A stretch of 64,000 bases of DNA from Acetobacteraceae bacterium H6797 (GTDB taxonomy: Bacteria; Pseudomonadota; Alphaproteobacteria; Acetobacterales; Acetobacteraceae): positions 124,001 through 188,000 of the forward strand of contig JADFCQ010000005.1 of NCBI GenBank assembly GCA_015223225.1, read 5' to 3'. The notes below the pieces were generated by a model that worked only from the letters and a program-made list of their open reading frames with translations, made no database searches and had not been told where the DNA came from. Made by a program: the position numbers and the translations under genes. Positions 41,145 through 50,474 of the stretch are shown in pieces (position 1 is the first letter of the stretch; each line of letters opens with the position of its first letter).

Positions 41145-43021
41145 CCACGAATACCATCCATTGGCCGGACCCTCGCGGCGTTTTACGCGAGGTCTTTGGT
41201 TACGACGATTTCCGTGGCCGCCAGGACGAAGTCATCAGCCATGTCATGGCGGGCGGCTCCGGCTTGGTGTTGATGCCCACGGGCGGCGGCAAAAGCCTCT
41301 GCTTCCAGATCCCGGCGCTTTGCCGGCCGGGCATCGGCGTCGTCATCTCGCCGCTCATCGCGCTTATGCAGGACCAGGTCGCGGCGCTGCGCCAGCAAGG
41401 CGTGGCGGCGGCAGCCCTGCATTCGGACCTGACGCCGGAAGAGCGCCGCGAGATCGGCCGCGAACTATCCGACGGCAAGCTGAAGCTGCTCTACGTTTCC
41501 CCCGAGCGGCTCTTGCTGGATGGCACGCTGGATAGGCTGGACCACGCCCAGATCAGCCTTTTTGCTATCGACGAAGCGCATTGCGTCAGCCAATGGGGCC
41601 ATCATTTCCGGCCGGAATATCGCAATCTTTCGGTGCTGGCCGAGCGCTTCGGCTGGGCACCGCGCCTTGCACTGACGGCCACTGCTGATCCGCGTACCGT
41701 CGAGGATATTCGCCGGCAGCTCTCCTTGACGGAGGAGCCAGTATTCCGGGGCGGGTTCGACCGTCCGAATATCTTCATCTCGGCCGAGCCGCGCGAGAGC
41801 GAGCGCGCGCAATTGCGGGCCTTCGTGAAGCAGGCCTCGGATGGGGCAGGGGCTGGCATCATCTACTGCGGCAGCCGTAAGAAGACTGAGGAAACCGCCG
41901 CCTGGCTCTGCGCCGACGGCTATGATGCTCTTGCTTTCCACGCAGGCATGGCGCCGGAAGACAAGCGTTCGGCCCATGAGCGTTTCGCGCGAGGCGATGC
42001 GGTCATCATGGCCGCGACCATTGCCTTTGGCATGGGTATCGACCGTCCGGATGTGCGTTGGGTGGCCCATACCGACCTGCCACGCAGTCCGGAGAGCTGG
42101 TACCAGGAGATCGGCCGCGCCGGGCGTGATGGCCTGCCGGCAAGGGCCTTGCTGCTCTATGGGGCCGGGGACATCGCTCTCGCGCGCCATCGCATCGCGG
42201 AAAGCCCCGCAACTGACGACCAGAAGCGCATCGAGCATCGCCGCCTGGATGCCATGGTGGCCATCGCCGAGGCTGCGACCTGCCGGCGAGCCCTGTTGCT
42301 ACGCTGCTTCGGCGAGGAGGATGTGCCGGAGCGATGCGGTACCTGCGATATCTGCGCCAACCCGCCCAAGCTCTTCGATGGCACCATCGCGGCCCAGAAG
42401 ATGCTGTCCGCGGTCCTGAGAACGGGCCGGCGGTTCGGAGCCGGGCATATCATCGATGTGTTGCGGGGCAAGCTGACCGATAAGGTCGCGCAATTCTCGC
42501 ATGACACCCTGCCGACCTTCGGCGTGGGCAAGGAGTTGTCCGAACAGGCGTGGCGCGGGGTGGCCCGGCAGTTGGTGGCGCGCGGCATCCTGGATGTCGC
42601 GGTCGAGAACCATGGGGAGCTGGTGCCGACCGAGGCGGCGCGGCCCGTGTTAAAGGGCGAAACCTCGGTCATGCTGCATGCCGATGCGCTCAAGGCCTCG
42701 GCCAGCGCGCCGCGCCGTGCGAATGCCCCCCTGCCTGCCGCCTCGCTCAAGGCGGCGGAAGAGCGCGATTGGCAGGGTATCGCGGATACCGCCGGTGGCG
42801 CAGAGGCCGGGCGTTTCGCCGCCCTTAGGGCTTGGCGACGGCTCATAGCGCAGCAGCAGGGTGTACCGCCTTACGTGGTGTTTCAGGACCGAACGCTGAG
42901 CGAGATCGCGCAGCAGCAACCGGCTTCCATGCATGAACTCGCCGGCATCCCGGGCGTGGGTGCGACCAAGCTTGAGCGCTACGGAGACGAGGTTCTCTCC
43001 GTGCTCAAGGCGATCGCCTGA
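41141..43021 (+). CDS. recQ: ATP-dependent DNA helicase RecQ, non-canonical start
   Basis: At least 591 residues from the ATG at 41246, but that start would drop a well-conserved N-terminus. In frame before it are PRGVLREVFGYDDFRGRQDEVISHVM, the RecQ motif 0 needed for adenine binding. No ATG, GTG or TTG precedes it in frame; the best candidate is a CTG at 41141 overlapping the previous stop (CTGA), giving about 626 residues. Also seen: Walker A MPTGGGKSLCFQIPAL, DEAH, the zinc cysteines in CRRALLLRCFGEEDVPERCGTCDIC and a C-terminal HRDC domain. RecQ unwinds DNA in recombination and fork repair. Confidence 0.93.
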   Translation: MTTNTIHWPDPRGVLREVFGYDDFRGRQDEVISHVMAGGSGLVLMPTGGGKSLCFQIPALCRPGIGVVISPLIALMQDQVAALRQQGVAAAALHSDLTPEERREIGRELSDGKLKLLYVSPERLLLDGTLDRLDHAQISLFAIDEAHCVSQWGHHFRPEYRNLSVLAERFGWAPRLALTATADPRTVEDIRRQLSLTEEPVFRGGFDRPNIFISAEPRESERAQLRAFVKQASDGAGAGIIYCGSRKKTEETAAWLCADGYDALAFHAGMAPEDKRSAHERFARGDAVIMAATIAFGMGIDRPDVRWVAHTDLPRSPESWYQEIGRAGRDGLPARALLLYGAGDIALARHRIAESPATDDQKRIEHRRLDAMVAIAEAATCRRALLLRCFGEEDVPERCGTCDICANPPKLFDGTIAAQKMLSAVLRTGRRFGAGHIIDVLRGKLTDKVAQFSHDTLPTFGVGKELSEQAWRGVARQLVARGILDVAVENHGELVPTEAARPVLKGETSVMLHADALKASASAPRRANAPLPAASLKAAEERDWQGIADTAGGAEAGRFAALRAWRRLIAQQQGVPPYVVFQDRTLSEIAQQQPASMHELAGIPGVGATKLERYGDEVLSVLKAIA

Positions 43022-43027
43022 CGCCAG

Positions 43028-43858
43028 TTACGGCGCCTCGAGCACGGCCTTGCAAGCAGCTGGCAGGCTAGGCGGCGGCCGGGGGCGGGCAGGGGGCGGC
43101 GGCGGGCGATTGGCTTCGGGGCTGCTCCACCAGGCAAGCGATGCGTCGCAACCGTCGCCGGCGGGCGGCGGCGGCAGGTCGATACATTCGGTCTGCCCAA
43201 TGGGGCAGCGAATCCGCAGATGGATATGCTCGTCATGGCCGCGCCAAGGGCGAACGAAGCGCAGCCAAGGCTCACCGGCATGGGTGCGGCAAAGCTCGCG
43301 CTTGATGTTGTGGTTGACGAGCACGCGGTCCACGCCGGGGGTCTCTGCCGCCAGACGGATGAGCCGGAGATGCCTTTCGGTGAAGCGTGCCGGGTCGATA
43401 GCACTGCCATCCCGCAGGACGAGCGAGGGGACCTCGATATGCTCCCGCGCGCTCGCTGGTACTCGAGGCTTGGGATTGAGGTCGAGCCAGATATCGACAT
43501 CGAGGCCGGTCTGATGGCTTGCATGGCCCCAGGCCATGGGGCCACCTCTTGGCTGCGATAGGTCGCCGACCCAGAGATCAGGTAGGCCAGCCCGCTGGCT
43601 GCGCGCGGCCAGGTTCCTGATGGCATCGAGCAAGGCGGGTTGGCCCCAGAATCGGTTTCGAGAGACGCGCACCACCTGCCATCCAGGGCCGTCTGCCGGC
43701 AGGGCGACAGCTCCGGCGAGGCATCCGAGGCCAGTCCCGCCAATGGAGCGTGGCGGTCCGGCAGTCGGGCGTTCAACCTGTCCCCAGGGCCGGCTGGGTT
43801 GAGCGGCGGTTTCCGACATCGGGAGCGCCAGAAACAACAGGAGAAGGAGGCGCGCCAA
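43028..43858 (-). CDS. mepA: Penicillin-insensitive murein endopeptidase MepA
   Basis: 276 residues with a signal peptide (MARLLLLLFLALPMSETAAQ). The MepA metal site is seen in GHASHQTGLDVDIWLDL (an H-x-x-G-x-D-x-D pattern) and the second histidine pair in RGHDEHIHLRIRCP. MepA is an LAS-type zinc enzyme that cuts D-alanyl-meso-diaminopimelate cross-links in periplasmic peptidoglycan. The C-terminal 50 residues are proline-rich. It follows a periplasmic gamma-glutamyltransferase with two bases between them, so the two are cotranscribed. It converges on recQ. Confidence 0.95.
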   Translation of the reverse strand: MARLLLLLFLALPMSETAAQPSRPWGQVERPTAGPPRSIGGTGLGCLAGAVALPADGPGWQVVRVSRNRFWGQPALLDAIRNLAARSQRAGLPDLWVGDLSQPRGGPMAWGHASHQTGLDVDIWLDLNPKPRVPASAREHIEVPSLVLRDGSAIDPARFTERHLRLIRLAAETPGVDRVLVNHNIKRELCRTHAGEPWLRFVRPWRGHDEHIHLRIRCPIGQTECIDLPPPPAGDGCDASLAWWSSPEANRPPPPPARPRPPPSLPAACKAVLEAP

Positions 43859-43860
43859 GG

Positions 43861-45558
43861 TCAGTCTCCGACGGCCACGCCTTCGCGGCGCCCATCGGAG
43901 CCGCCGAGAAGCCCCGCCGGGGAGACGACAATGGCCTGGAGACCAGAGATGCTCGGCCGAAGCCGGATCTTGAGCCCCTTTGCTTCCAAGGCAGCCGCCA
44001 AATCCGCCGCGGTCGTGTTCTCTTCGAGATCCACCATACTGCCCTGGGTCGTGAGGCGGGGCAGGTCGATTGCCGATTGCGGGTCCATCTTCCAGTCGAG
44101 CAGGCCAATGAGCGTCTGCGCCACGAAGCTGATGATCTGGCCACCACCGGGTGACCCTACCACCGCGAAGAGCGAGCCATCGGCGTTAAAGACCAGGCTT
44201 GGCGACATGGAGGAACGGGGCCGCTTGCCTCCCTCAACGCGGTTGGCGACCGGCATGCCATCGAGTTCGGGGCGGAAGGAGAAATCGGTCAGCTCGTTAT
44301 TGAGCATGAAGCCGCGCACCATAAGGCGCGAACCGAAGGCGCTTTCCACCGTCGTGGTCATCGAGACGGCGTTGCCGGCCGCATCTCTGATAGAGATATG
44401 GCTGGTGCCGTACTCCGCCTGTTCGGGCTGCGGGGCGAAGCGCCGGCCTTCGCGCCAGGACGGATTGCCGGCGCGAGGCGCGGGATCGGCACGGCGGCGG
44501 TCAAGCAACTGGGCGCGCAGGGCGAGATAGCCAGGGTTGGTCAGGCCGCGCACCGGTACAGGGACGAAGTCGCTATCGGCGAGATATTCCGCGCGATCGG
44601 CAAAGGCGATGCGGGCGGCTTCCGCGAAGAGATAAGCAGCCTCAGCGCCACGCGGATCGAGCCGCGCCATGTTCTGATGTTCGAGGATTCCGAGAATCTG
44701 CGCGACGGTGACGCCACCCGAAGATGGCGGCCCGAAACCGCAGACGCGATAGGCGCGATAAAGGGTACAAACGGGATCGCGCCGTTTCGCTTGATACCCA
44801 GCCAGATCAGCCGCGGTCATGGACCCGCCATCCGGCCCATGCGCGCGAATGGCCTTGAGCATATCCTCCGCGATGGGCCCCTGCTGGATGGCGCGCGCCC
44901 CATCGGCGGCAATGGCACGTAGCACGGTCGCCAATGCCGGGTTACGCAGCTGGTGGCCGGCGGGGAGGGGCTTGCCGTCGGGGAGGAAGAAATAGGCAGC
45001 CGCTTCGGGGCTCTGTTTGAGCCGCTCGGCGTCGCCTGCGATGGTTTCCGCGAGGCGGGGAGAGACGGGAAAGCCCTGCTCGGCAAGGGTAATGGCCGGC
45101 TCAAAAAGGGCAGCCCAGGGAAGCTTGCCTTCCACGCGATGCGCGGATTCCAGCGCGGCGATGGCGCCGGGCACACCCACGCTGCGGCCGGATAAAACTG
45201 CCTCATAGAAATCCATGGGTGTGCCGTCAGGCCGCAGGAAGAGATTCGGCGTGGCACCGGCAGGGGCGGTTTCGCGGCCGTCCCAGGCGGCGACTTCGTG
45301 ACGTGCGGCGTTGAAATGCATGATGAGGGCACCGCCGCCAATGCCCGAGGATTGGGGTTCGACAAGCGTCAGTACGGCCTGAACGGCTACCGCCGCGTCA
45401 ATCGCACTGCCGCCTTTCCGTAGCATCTCAAGACCCGCGGCCGCGGCGAGAGGATGGGCAGCGACGACCATCTGCTGCCGGGCCACCACCGACTGGGCGT
45501 TTGCAGCGAGCGGGATGAACCCCAGGAACAGCCAAAGGCAGGTGGTTAGGCGGCGCAT
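43861..45558 (-). CDS. ggt: Periplasmic gamma-glutamyltransferase
   Basis: 565 residues from the ATG at 45558; the signal peptide MRRLTTCLWLFLGFIPLAANAQS marks the start, and the open frame upstream is antisense to yraN. The fold shows in AAAAGLEMLRKGGSAIDAAVAVQAVLTLVEPQSSGIGGG. The catalytic threonine is in AEYGTSHISIRDAAGNAVSMTTTVESAFGS, and SSMSPSLVFNADGSLFAVVGSPGGGQIISF follows. Ggt hydrolyses glutathione and other gamma-glutamyl compounds in the periplasm. It is close to the classical enzyme, unlike the signal-less member at 18001. Cotranscribed with mepA. Confidence 0.95.
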   Translation of the reverse strand: MRRLTTCLWLFLGFIPLAANAQSVVARQQMVVAAHPLAAAAGLEMLRKGGSAIDAAVAVQAVLTLVEPQSSGIGGGALIMHFNAARHEVAAWDGRETAPAGATPNLFLRPDGTPMDFYEAVLSGRSVGVPGAIAALESAHRVEGKLPWAALFEPAITLAEQGFPVSPRLAETIAGDAERLKQSPEAAAYFFLPDGKPLPAGHQLRNPALATVLRAIAADGARAIQQGPIAEDMLKAIRAHGPDGGSMTAADLAGYQAKRRDPVCTLYRAYRVCGFGPPSSGGVTVAQILGILEHQNMARLDPRGAEAAYLFAEAARIAFADRAEYLADSDFVPVPVRGLTNPGYLALRAQLLDRRRADPAPRAGNPSWREGRRFAPQPEQAEYGTSHISIRDAAGNAVSMTTTVESAFGSRLMVRGFMLNNELTDFSFRPELDGMPVANRVEGGKRPRSSMSPSLVFNADGSLFAVVGSPGGGQIISFVAQTLIGLLDWKMDPQSAIDLPRLTTQGSMVDLEENTTAADLAAALEAKGLKIRLRPSISGLQAIVVSPAGLLGGSDGRREGVAVGD

Positions 45559-45660
45559 GCGGTTCCTCCGGACTAGGCAGCCAGTATGGAAACTAATGGC
45601 GTGGCTGACGATATCCGCGCCGTTAACGAAATCTTTGCCAAAGGCGCGAATGATCGTGCC

Positions 45661-46065
45661 ATGGCAAAAACAAGCCTCCAATCGCCCAAGAAGGGCAAAA
45701 TCCGCTCGCCGCTGCGCCAGGCCGCCGAGGCACGCGGGCGGCATGCCGAAGCCTTGGTGGAGCAGCGCCTGGCCGAAGATGGCTGGGCAACGCTCGATCG
45801 CCGCTGCCGGACCCCGCTGGGCGAGATCGATCTCGTGGCCGAGAAGGATGGGCTTCTGGCCTTCGTCGAGGTCAAGGGCAGGGCACGCCTTCTGGAAGCG
45901 GCGCATGCACTCACGGCGCGGCAATGCGCACGCCTTTCGGCCGCGGCGGAATACTGGTGCGCTCTGCATCCGGGCCATGGCGAAGCGGGCATCCGCTTCG
46001 ATCTGCTATTAGTCGATGACGCCGGCAAAATGCGCCGGATCGCCGACGCCTTCAGGCCGGAGTAG
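45661..46065 (+). CDS. yraN: YraN family protein (UPF0102, endonuclease-like)
   Basis: 134 residues from the ATG at 45661; an ATG at 45586 adds 25 residues that look unlike the family. The core is RQAAEARGRHAEALVEQRLAEDGWATLDRRCRTPLGEIDLVAEKDGLLAFVEVKGR. It holds the glutamate, aspartate and E-V-K residues of a PD-(D/E)XK nuclease-like fold. The family is widespread, with no settled function. It ends five bases before comM, in the same direction. Upstream, 45559-45660 is a divergent promoter gap shared with ggt. Confidence 0.9.
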   Translation: MAKTSLQSPKKGKIRSPLRQAAEARGRHAEALVEQRLAEDGWATLDRRCRTPLGEIDLVAEKDGLLAFVEVKGRARLLEAAHALTARQCARLSAAAEYWCALHPGHGEAGIRFDLLLVDDAGKMRRIADAFRPE

Positions 46066-46070
46066 AGCGG

Positions 46071-47588
46071 ATGGCGCTTTCCCGCATCACCTCCTTCGCC
46101 TTCTCGGGTATCGAAGCTATTCCGGTCGAAGTGCAGGTGCAGATTGCGCCGGGTATGCCGGCTTTCACCCTTGTCGGACTTCCGGACAAAACCGTCGCGG
46201 AGAGCCGTGAACGGGTCCGTGCGGTTATGGCGGCAATGGGGCTTTCGCTGCCGCCCAAAAGGGTGCTCGTTAATCTCTCTCCGGCTGCGATCCTGAAGGA
46301 AGGGCCGCATTTCGACTTGCCTATCGCGCTCGGCATATTCGCCGCCATGGGCATCCTTCCGATCGACGAGATCGCGATGCATGCGGCCATGGGTGAACTC
46401 GCGCTGGATGGTCGCATCCTCCCGGTGCCAGGTATCCTGCCCGCCGCCATCGCCTCGGCGGAGCAGGACCTTTCGCTGATTTGCCCGCAGAGCCAGGGCA
46501 GCGAGGCGAGATGGGCCGGGGAGATCGAGGTAATCGCGGCGCCCACGCTGGTCACCCTGCTGAACCACCTTCAAGGCAAGGTGGTGCTGCAGCCACCTCC
46601 ACTACCTTCGATTACGGAATCAGCCGGTCATATGCCGTGCCTCTCCGAGGTTAAGGGGCAGGAGACGGCGAAGCGCGCGTTGGAGATCGCCGCGGCGGGC
46701 CGGCACAATCTCATGATGACTGGATCGCCGGGCGCGGGAAAATCCATGTTGGCGGCGAGACTCCCGGGGCTGCTGCCGCCTTTGAGCCCGGCCGAGGCAC
46801 TAGAAATCAGCTTGGTGCGAAGCATCGCAGGCATGATGCCCGAGGGTAAGATCGATCAGCGGCCGCCCTTCCGCGAGCCCCATCATTCCGCGACTCAGGC
46901 GGCCCTGATCGGCGGAGGCCCAAAAGCTAAGCCGGGCGAAGTTTCGCTGGCCCATCGGGGCGTGCTTTTCTTGGACGAGTTGCCCGAGTTTCCCCGGCCT
47001 GCTCTGGAAGCACTGCGGCAGCCGCTGGAGACGGGCAGAGCAGTCATCAGCCGGGCGGCAACGCATGTGGTCTATCCCGCCAAGGTGCAGTTGATCGCGG
47101 CGATGAACCCATGCCGCTGCGGCTATCTCGGCGATGCCAGCAAGGAATGTGGCCGTGCGCCGAATTGCGGGGCTGATTACCAGGGCAAGCTGTCAGGTCC
47201 GCTGCTGGACCGCATCGACATGGCGGTGGAGATGTCGCCGATCCCGCCGAGCGAGATGGCCCGGGCACCACGTGGCGAAACGAGCGCCGTCGTCGCCAGG
47301 CGAGTGGTTGAAGCTCGCGCCATGCTGGAGCCGCGTTGGGGCAAGGAGGGGCCAGCTAATAATGCGGAAGCTTCGTTGGAGGAGTTGCAGCCGACGCTGG
47401 CCAATGAGGCGTTGACCTTGGCCGAGACAGCCGCCGAAAAGCTCCGCCTGTCGAATCGTGGCTTCATCCGCGCTCTGCGAGTGGCGCGGAGCATTGCGGA
47501 TCTGGACGGATCGGAGACGGTGCGGCGAGAGCACGTGTCGGAAGCACTGGCTTTTCGCCTGCGGGGGCTGACCGGCCGGCAAGGGTGA
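46071..47588 (+). CDS. comM: ComM/YifB-family AAA+ ATPase (Mg-chelatase-like)
   Basis: 505 residues. An N-terminal Lon-protease-like domain (VEVQVQIAPGMPAFTLVGLPDKTVAESRERVRAVM) leads into the AAA+ core with Walker A MTGSPGAGKSMLAARLPGLLPPL, HRGVLFLDELPEFPRPALEALRQPLETG, and IAAMNPCRCGYLGD with cysteines for a metal. A C-terminal Mg-chelatase segment follows. ComM is a hexameric helicase that helps branch migration during natural transformation. Adjacent to yraN, a common neighbour. Confidence 0.95.
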   Translation: MALSRITSFAFSGIEAIPVEVQVQIAPGMPAFTLVGLPDKTVAESRERVRAVMAAMGLSLPPKRVLVNLSPAAILKEGPHFDLPIALGIFAAMGILPIDEIAMHAAMGELALDGRILPVPGILPAAIASAEQDLSLICPQSQGSEARWAGEIEVIAAPTLVTLLNHLQGKVVLQPPPLPSITESAGHMPCLSEVKGQETAKRALEIAAAGRHNLMMTGSPGAGKSMLAARLPGLLPPLSPAEALEISLVRSIAGMMPEGKIDQRPPFREPHHSATQAALIGGGPKAKPGEVSLAHRGVLFLDELPEFPRPALEALRQPLETGRAVISRAATHVVYPAKVQLIAAMNPCRCGYLGDASKECGRAPNCGADYQGKLSGPLLDRIDMAVEMSPIPPSEMARAPRGETSAVVARRVVEARAMLEPRWGKEGPANNAEASLEELQPTLANEALTLAETAAEKLRLSNRGFIRALRVARSIADLDGSETVRREHVSEALAFRLRGLTGRQG

Positions 47589-47624
47589 GGCGAGGCCGCC
47601 CTTTAAGGAACAGCCTCGGTCGCG

Positions 47625-48656
47625 TCAGTGGCCCCAGCCGCCGAGAAAGCTCTCGAGCAGGTCGCCGAGAAGTTCGACGTTATAGCCGCCTTCCTGAACC
47701 AGGACGGTGGGCAGCCCCAGGGCGCGGAGCTTCTCGCCGGCGCGCGCAAAGCCGTTGGCGGTGACGCTCAGGAAGCTCAGAGGCTCGTGCTCGGAAGCGT
47801 CGAAGCCGAGCGGCACGACCAGCGCATCCGCGCCGAAGCGGCGCGTAGCTTCGATGGCCTTGTCAATGGCGGCAAGCCAGGCCTCATCACCCGAACCGCG
47901 CGCCAGAGGCAGGTTCAGGTTGCACCCCTCCCCGGCGCCAGCACCGGTCTCATGGGCCCGGCCGACATACCAGGGGTAGTAACCGTCCGGATCGCCGTGA
48001 ACCGAAGCGGTGAAAACATCGCCGCGATCCCAGAAGATACCTTGCGTGCCGTTGCCGTGGTGAGCATCGATATCGATGGTCGCGACACGCTTCGCGCCGT
48101 GCTCGAGCAGCGACTGCGCGGCCAGGGCGCTGTTGTTCACGTAGCAATGGCCGCCGGCGCGGGCGGCATAGGCGTGGTGCCCAGGCGGCCGGCAGAGAGC
48201 GTAAGCGGACTCGCCCTTGGCAGCGAGATTAGCGGCTGAGATGGCGCAGGCGGCGGCACCATGAACGGCCTCCCAGGTGCCCGGGCCGATAGGGCAGGCG
48301 GTGTCCGCGGCATACCAGCCGACAGCGCCAATGATCGAGTTCGGCAGGATGGCGCCCTGGGCCAGCATTTCCGGCGTTGGGTGAAGGTTGGGAACGGCTT
48401 CAGGGCCGTGGTCCGGCAGCGCGTTCCAGCCGATCATGGCGGTGGAGAGGAACTCCACATAGTCCGGGGCATGAACCTTGGCTATGGCGCTCGGCTCAAT
48501 CGGTGAGGGGGCGTGCAGCGGCAGTTTCATGTGCTGAACCGCGGCCAGCAAGGAGCCGGCCCGCTCAGGCACCTCGAAATTGCGGCGCACCTGGCCACGT
48601 TGGAGGAAAAATTGCGGAGAATGGCCCAGTTGGGCCCCATCGGCGAAGACCTGCAT
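47625..48656 (-). CDS. Histone deacetylase-family amidohydrolase
   Basis: 343 residues from the ATG at 48656 (a TTG two codons earlier is possible). The arginase/deacetylase fold has the signature CRPPGHHAYAARAGGHCYVNNSALAAQ with the catalytic histidine pair, and the zinc ligands in VATIDIDAHHGNGTQGIFW (D-x-H). Bacterial members remove acetyl groups from polyamines, acetoin-like compounds or proteins, so the true substrate is unclear. It diverges from the peptide-uptake operon over 160 bases and converges on comM. Confidence 0.92.
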   Translation of the reverse strand: MQVFADGAQLGHSPQFFLQRGQVRRNFEVPERAGSLLAAVQHMKLPLHAPSPIEPSAIAKVHAPDYVEFLSTAMIGWNALPDHGPEAVPNLHPTPEMLAQGAILPNSIIGAVGWYAADTACPIGPGTWEAVHGAAACAISAANLAAKGESAYALCRPPGHHAYAARAGGHCYVNNSALAAQSLLEHGAKRVATIDIDAHHGNGTQGIFWDRGDVFTASVHGDPDGYYPWYVGRAHETGAGAGEGCNLNLPLARGSGDEAWLAAIDKAIEATRRFGADALVVPLGFDASEHEPLSFLSVTANGFARAGEKLRALGLPTVLVQEGGYNVELLGDLLESFLGGWGH

Positions 48657-48817
48657 GGCCAAAAGCTAAAGCAGATGTGGCAGGGAAGGGAATGCCGCTC
48701 CCAGGTTTTTACAGCTTGTAATATTATTGCGTCTGTTGCGCCGGGGATGTGCTCTTGTCTGGTCTGCCATGCGAAGGTTAGCCTACGAACAAATCAAAGG
48801 CTTGGAGGCTTCTTCAA
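48657..48817. promoter_or_regulatory. Divergent promoter region ahead of the peptide-uptake operon
   Basis: A 161-base gap between the deacetylase start and the first binding-protein gene. It is AT-richer around 48710-48735 (TTGTAATATTATTG). A TTGGAGG lies 10-15 bases before the ATG at 48818. This is the only long untranslated stretch before the operon that runs to 59545, so its main promoter should be here. No clear operator was found. Confidence 0.5.
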
Positions 48818-50407
48818 ATGACCATTTCACGCCGCGGCCTCATGGCCGCAGCTGCCGTTACGCCTGTCCTGATGCGGGTTCAGGACGCCGTCGCGCAGGG
48901 TATCACGCCCCGCCGCGGTGGCACCCTGACGACGATCGTCAACCCGGAGCCGCCGATTCTTCATATCGGCATTAACAACCAGGCGCCGACGCTCATCGTC
49001 GGCGGCAAGATCTTCCAGGGCCTGCTTCGCTACGACGACAAGCTGAACCCGATGCCGGAGCTTGCGAAGTCCTGGACGGTTTCACCCGACGGCCTTACCT
49101 ACACTTTCGAACTTCAGGAAGGCGTCACCTTCCACGATGGCAAGCCGATGACGGCCGATGACGTCATCTTCAGCATCATGAAGTTCCATATGGAAGTTTC
49201 GCCGCGTGCGCGCGGCGTCTTCGAGAATATTGCTGAAGGCGTCGCGGCCGGCCCGACCACGGCGAAATTCACGCTGAAGAAGCCCTTTGAGCCCTTCCTG
49301 CTGATGTTCGACGTCACTGTCTCTGCCATCGTGCCGAAGCATCTCTTCGACGGGCAGGATTATCGTCAGGCGCCGGCCGTGCAGAAGCCGATCGGCACAG
49401 GCCCCTTCAAGTTCGTCCAGTGGGAGCGCGGCAACTTCATCAAGCTGGAGCGCTATGACGGCTATTGGAAGCAGGGCCAGCCCTATCTCGACGGCATCAT
49501 CTATCGCGTCATTCCGGACAGCCAGTCGCGCCGCCTTGCCATCGAGTCCGGCCAGGTGATCCTGACGCAGTCGAACGACATCGAGCCCTTCGACGTGCCG
49601 CAACTGAAGACGCGCCCGAATCTCGACGTGCAGACCAAGGGCTGGGAATATTTCGGCCCTCTGAGCTGGGTCGAGTTCAATCATCGGGTGAAGCCGCTGG
49701 ACGACGTGCGCGTCCGTCGCGCGCTGACCATGGCGGTGGACAAGAACTTCATCGCGCAGCGCCTCTGGTTCGGCATCGGCAAGGCCGCGACCGGGCCCTT
49801 CCATTCCGCGACGCGCTTCTATGATGCCAATGCCAAGGCGCCGAGCTTCAACGTCAATGAGGCGAAGAAGCTGCTGGACGAAGCCGGGCTCAAGCCGAAT
49901 GCCCAGGGCGTGCGCTTCACCATCAAGCACATGTCGCTGCCCTATGGCGAAGTCTTCACGCGTCTCGGCGAATATCTCCGTCAGGCCTTCCGCCAGGTGG
50001 GCGTCGAGCTTGTGCTCGAATCCGTCGATGTCGGCACCTGGGCGCAGCGCACCGCGAACTGGGATTTCGACACCACCATCAACTATCTCTACCAGTATGG
50101 TGACCCGACGCTCGGCGTCGCTCGCAGCTACATTTCCACCAACATCAAGAAAATCCTCTTTTCCAACGTCTCGGGCTATTCGAACCCGAAGGTCGATCAG
50201 CTCTTCGCCGAAGGCGGCGCCGCGGCCAAGGCCGAGGACCGTAAAAAAGCCTTCGACGAGGTGCAGAAGATCCTGGTGGATGAGGTTCCGCTTCTGTGGC
50301 TGCTCGAGATGTCCTTCCCGACCATCCATGACAAGAAGCTCCGCAATGTCATTACCAGCGGCAGCGGCGTGCATGCGAGCTTCGATGACGTGTTCCTGAC
50401 CGCGTGA
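48818..50407 (+). CDS. Peptide ABC substrate-binding protein 1 (SBP family 5)
   Basis: 529 residues. The export signal has a twin-arginine look (MTISRRGLMAAAAVTPVLMR, then VAQG). The SBP_bac_5 fold is seen as LAKSWTVSPDGLTYTFELQEGVTFHDGKPMTADDVIFSIMKFH near residue 80-120. It binds peptides or related ligands in the periplasm. It is the first gene of the operon and is a close paralogue of the next gene, with which it shares many segments in order (HDGKPMTADDV, FEPFLLMFDVT). The pair probably divides ligands. A strong hairpin follows its stop. Confidence 0.95.
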   Translation: MTISRRGLMAAAAVTPVLMRVQDAVAQGITPRRGGTLTTIVNPEPPILHIGINNQAPTLIVGGKIFQGLLRYDDKLNPMPELAKSWTVSPDGLTYTFELQEGVTFHDGKPMTADDVIFSIMKFHMEVSPRARGVFENIAEGVAAGPTTAKFTLKKPFEPFLLMFDVTVSAIVPKHLFDGQDYRQAPAVQKPIGTGPFKFVQWERGNFIKLERYDGYWKQGQPYLDGIIYRVIPDSQSRRLAIESGQVILTQSNDIEPFDVPQLKTRPNLDVQTKGWEYFGPLSWVEFNHRVKPLDDVRVRRALTMAVDKNFIAQRLWFGIGKAATGPFHSATRFYDANAKAPSFNVNEAKKLLDEAGLKPNAQGVRFTIKHMSLPYGEVFTRLGEYLRQAFRQVGVELVLESVDVGTWAQRTANWDFDTTINYLYQYGDPTLGVARSYISTNIKKILFSNVSGYSNPKVDQLFAEGGAAAKAEDRKKAFDEVQKILVDEVPLLWLLEMSFPTIHDKKLRNVITSGSGVHASFDDVFLTA

Positions 50408-50411
50408 CGGT

Positions 50412-50441
50412 AGGCCGGCGCCTCGAACGAGGCGCCGGCCT
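50412..50441 (+). terminator. Thirteen-base hairpin between two paralogous binding-protein genes
   Basis: AGGCCGGCGCCTC and GAGGCGCCGGCCT form a perfect 13-base stem with loop GAAC, five bases after the first gene's stop. There is no T-run. Such intercistronic hairpins often stop part of the transcription or protect the upstream message, so the first binding protein would be made in excess of the rest. Confidence 0.7.
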
Positions 50442-50474
50442 CCTCAGGCGATCATGTTGGAGAATCGGTTTATT

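Noticed and set aside
45559..45978. N-terminal extension of the periplasmic ggt
   Set aside because: The extension is antisense to yraN, and the signal peptide begins at 45558.
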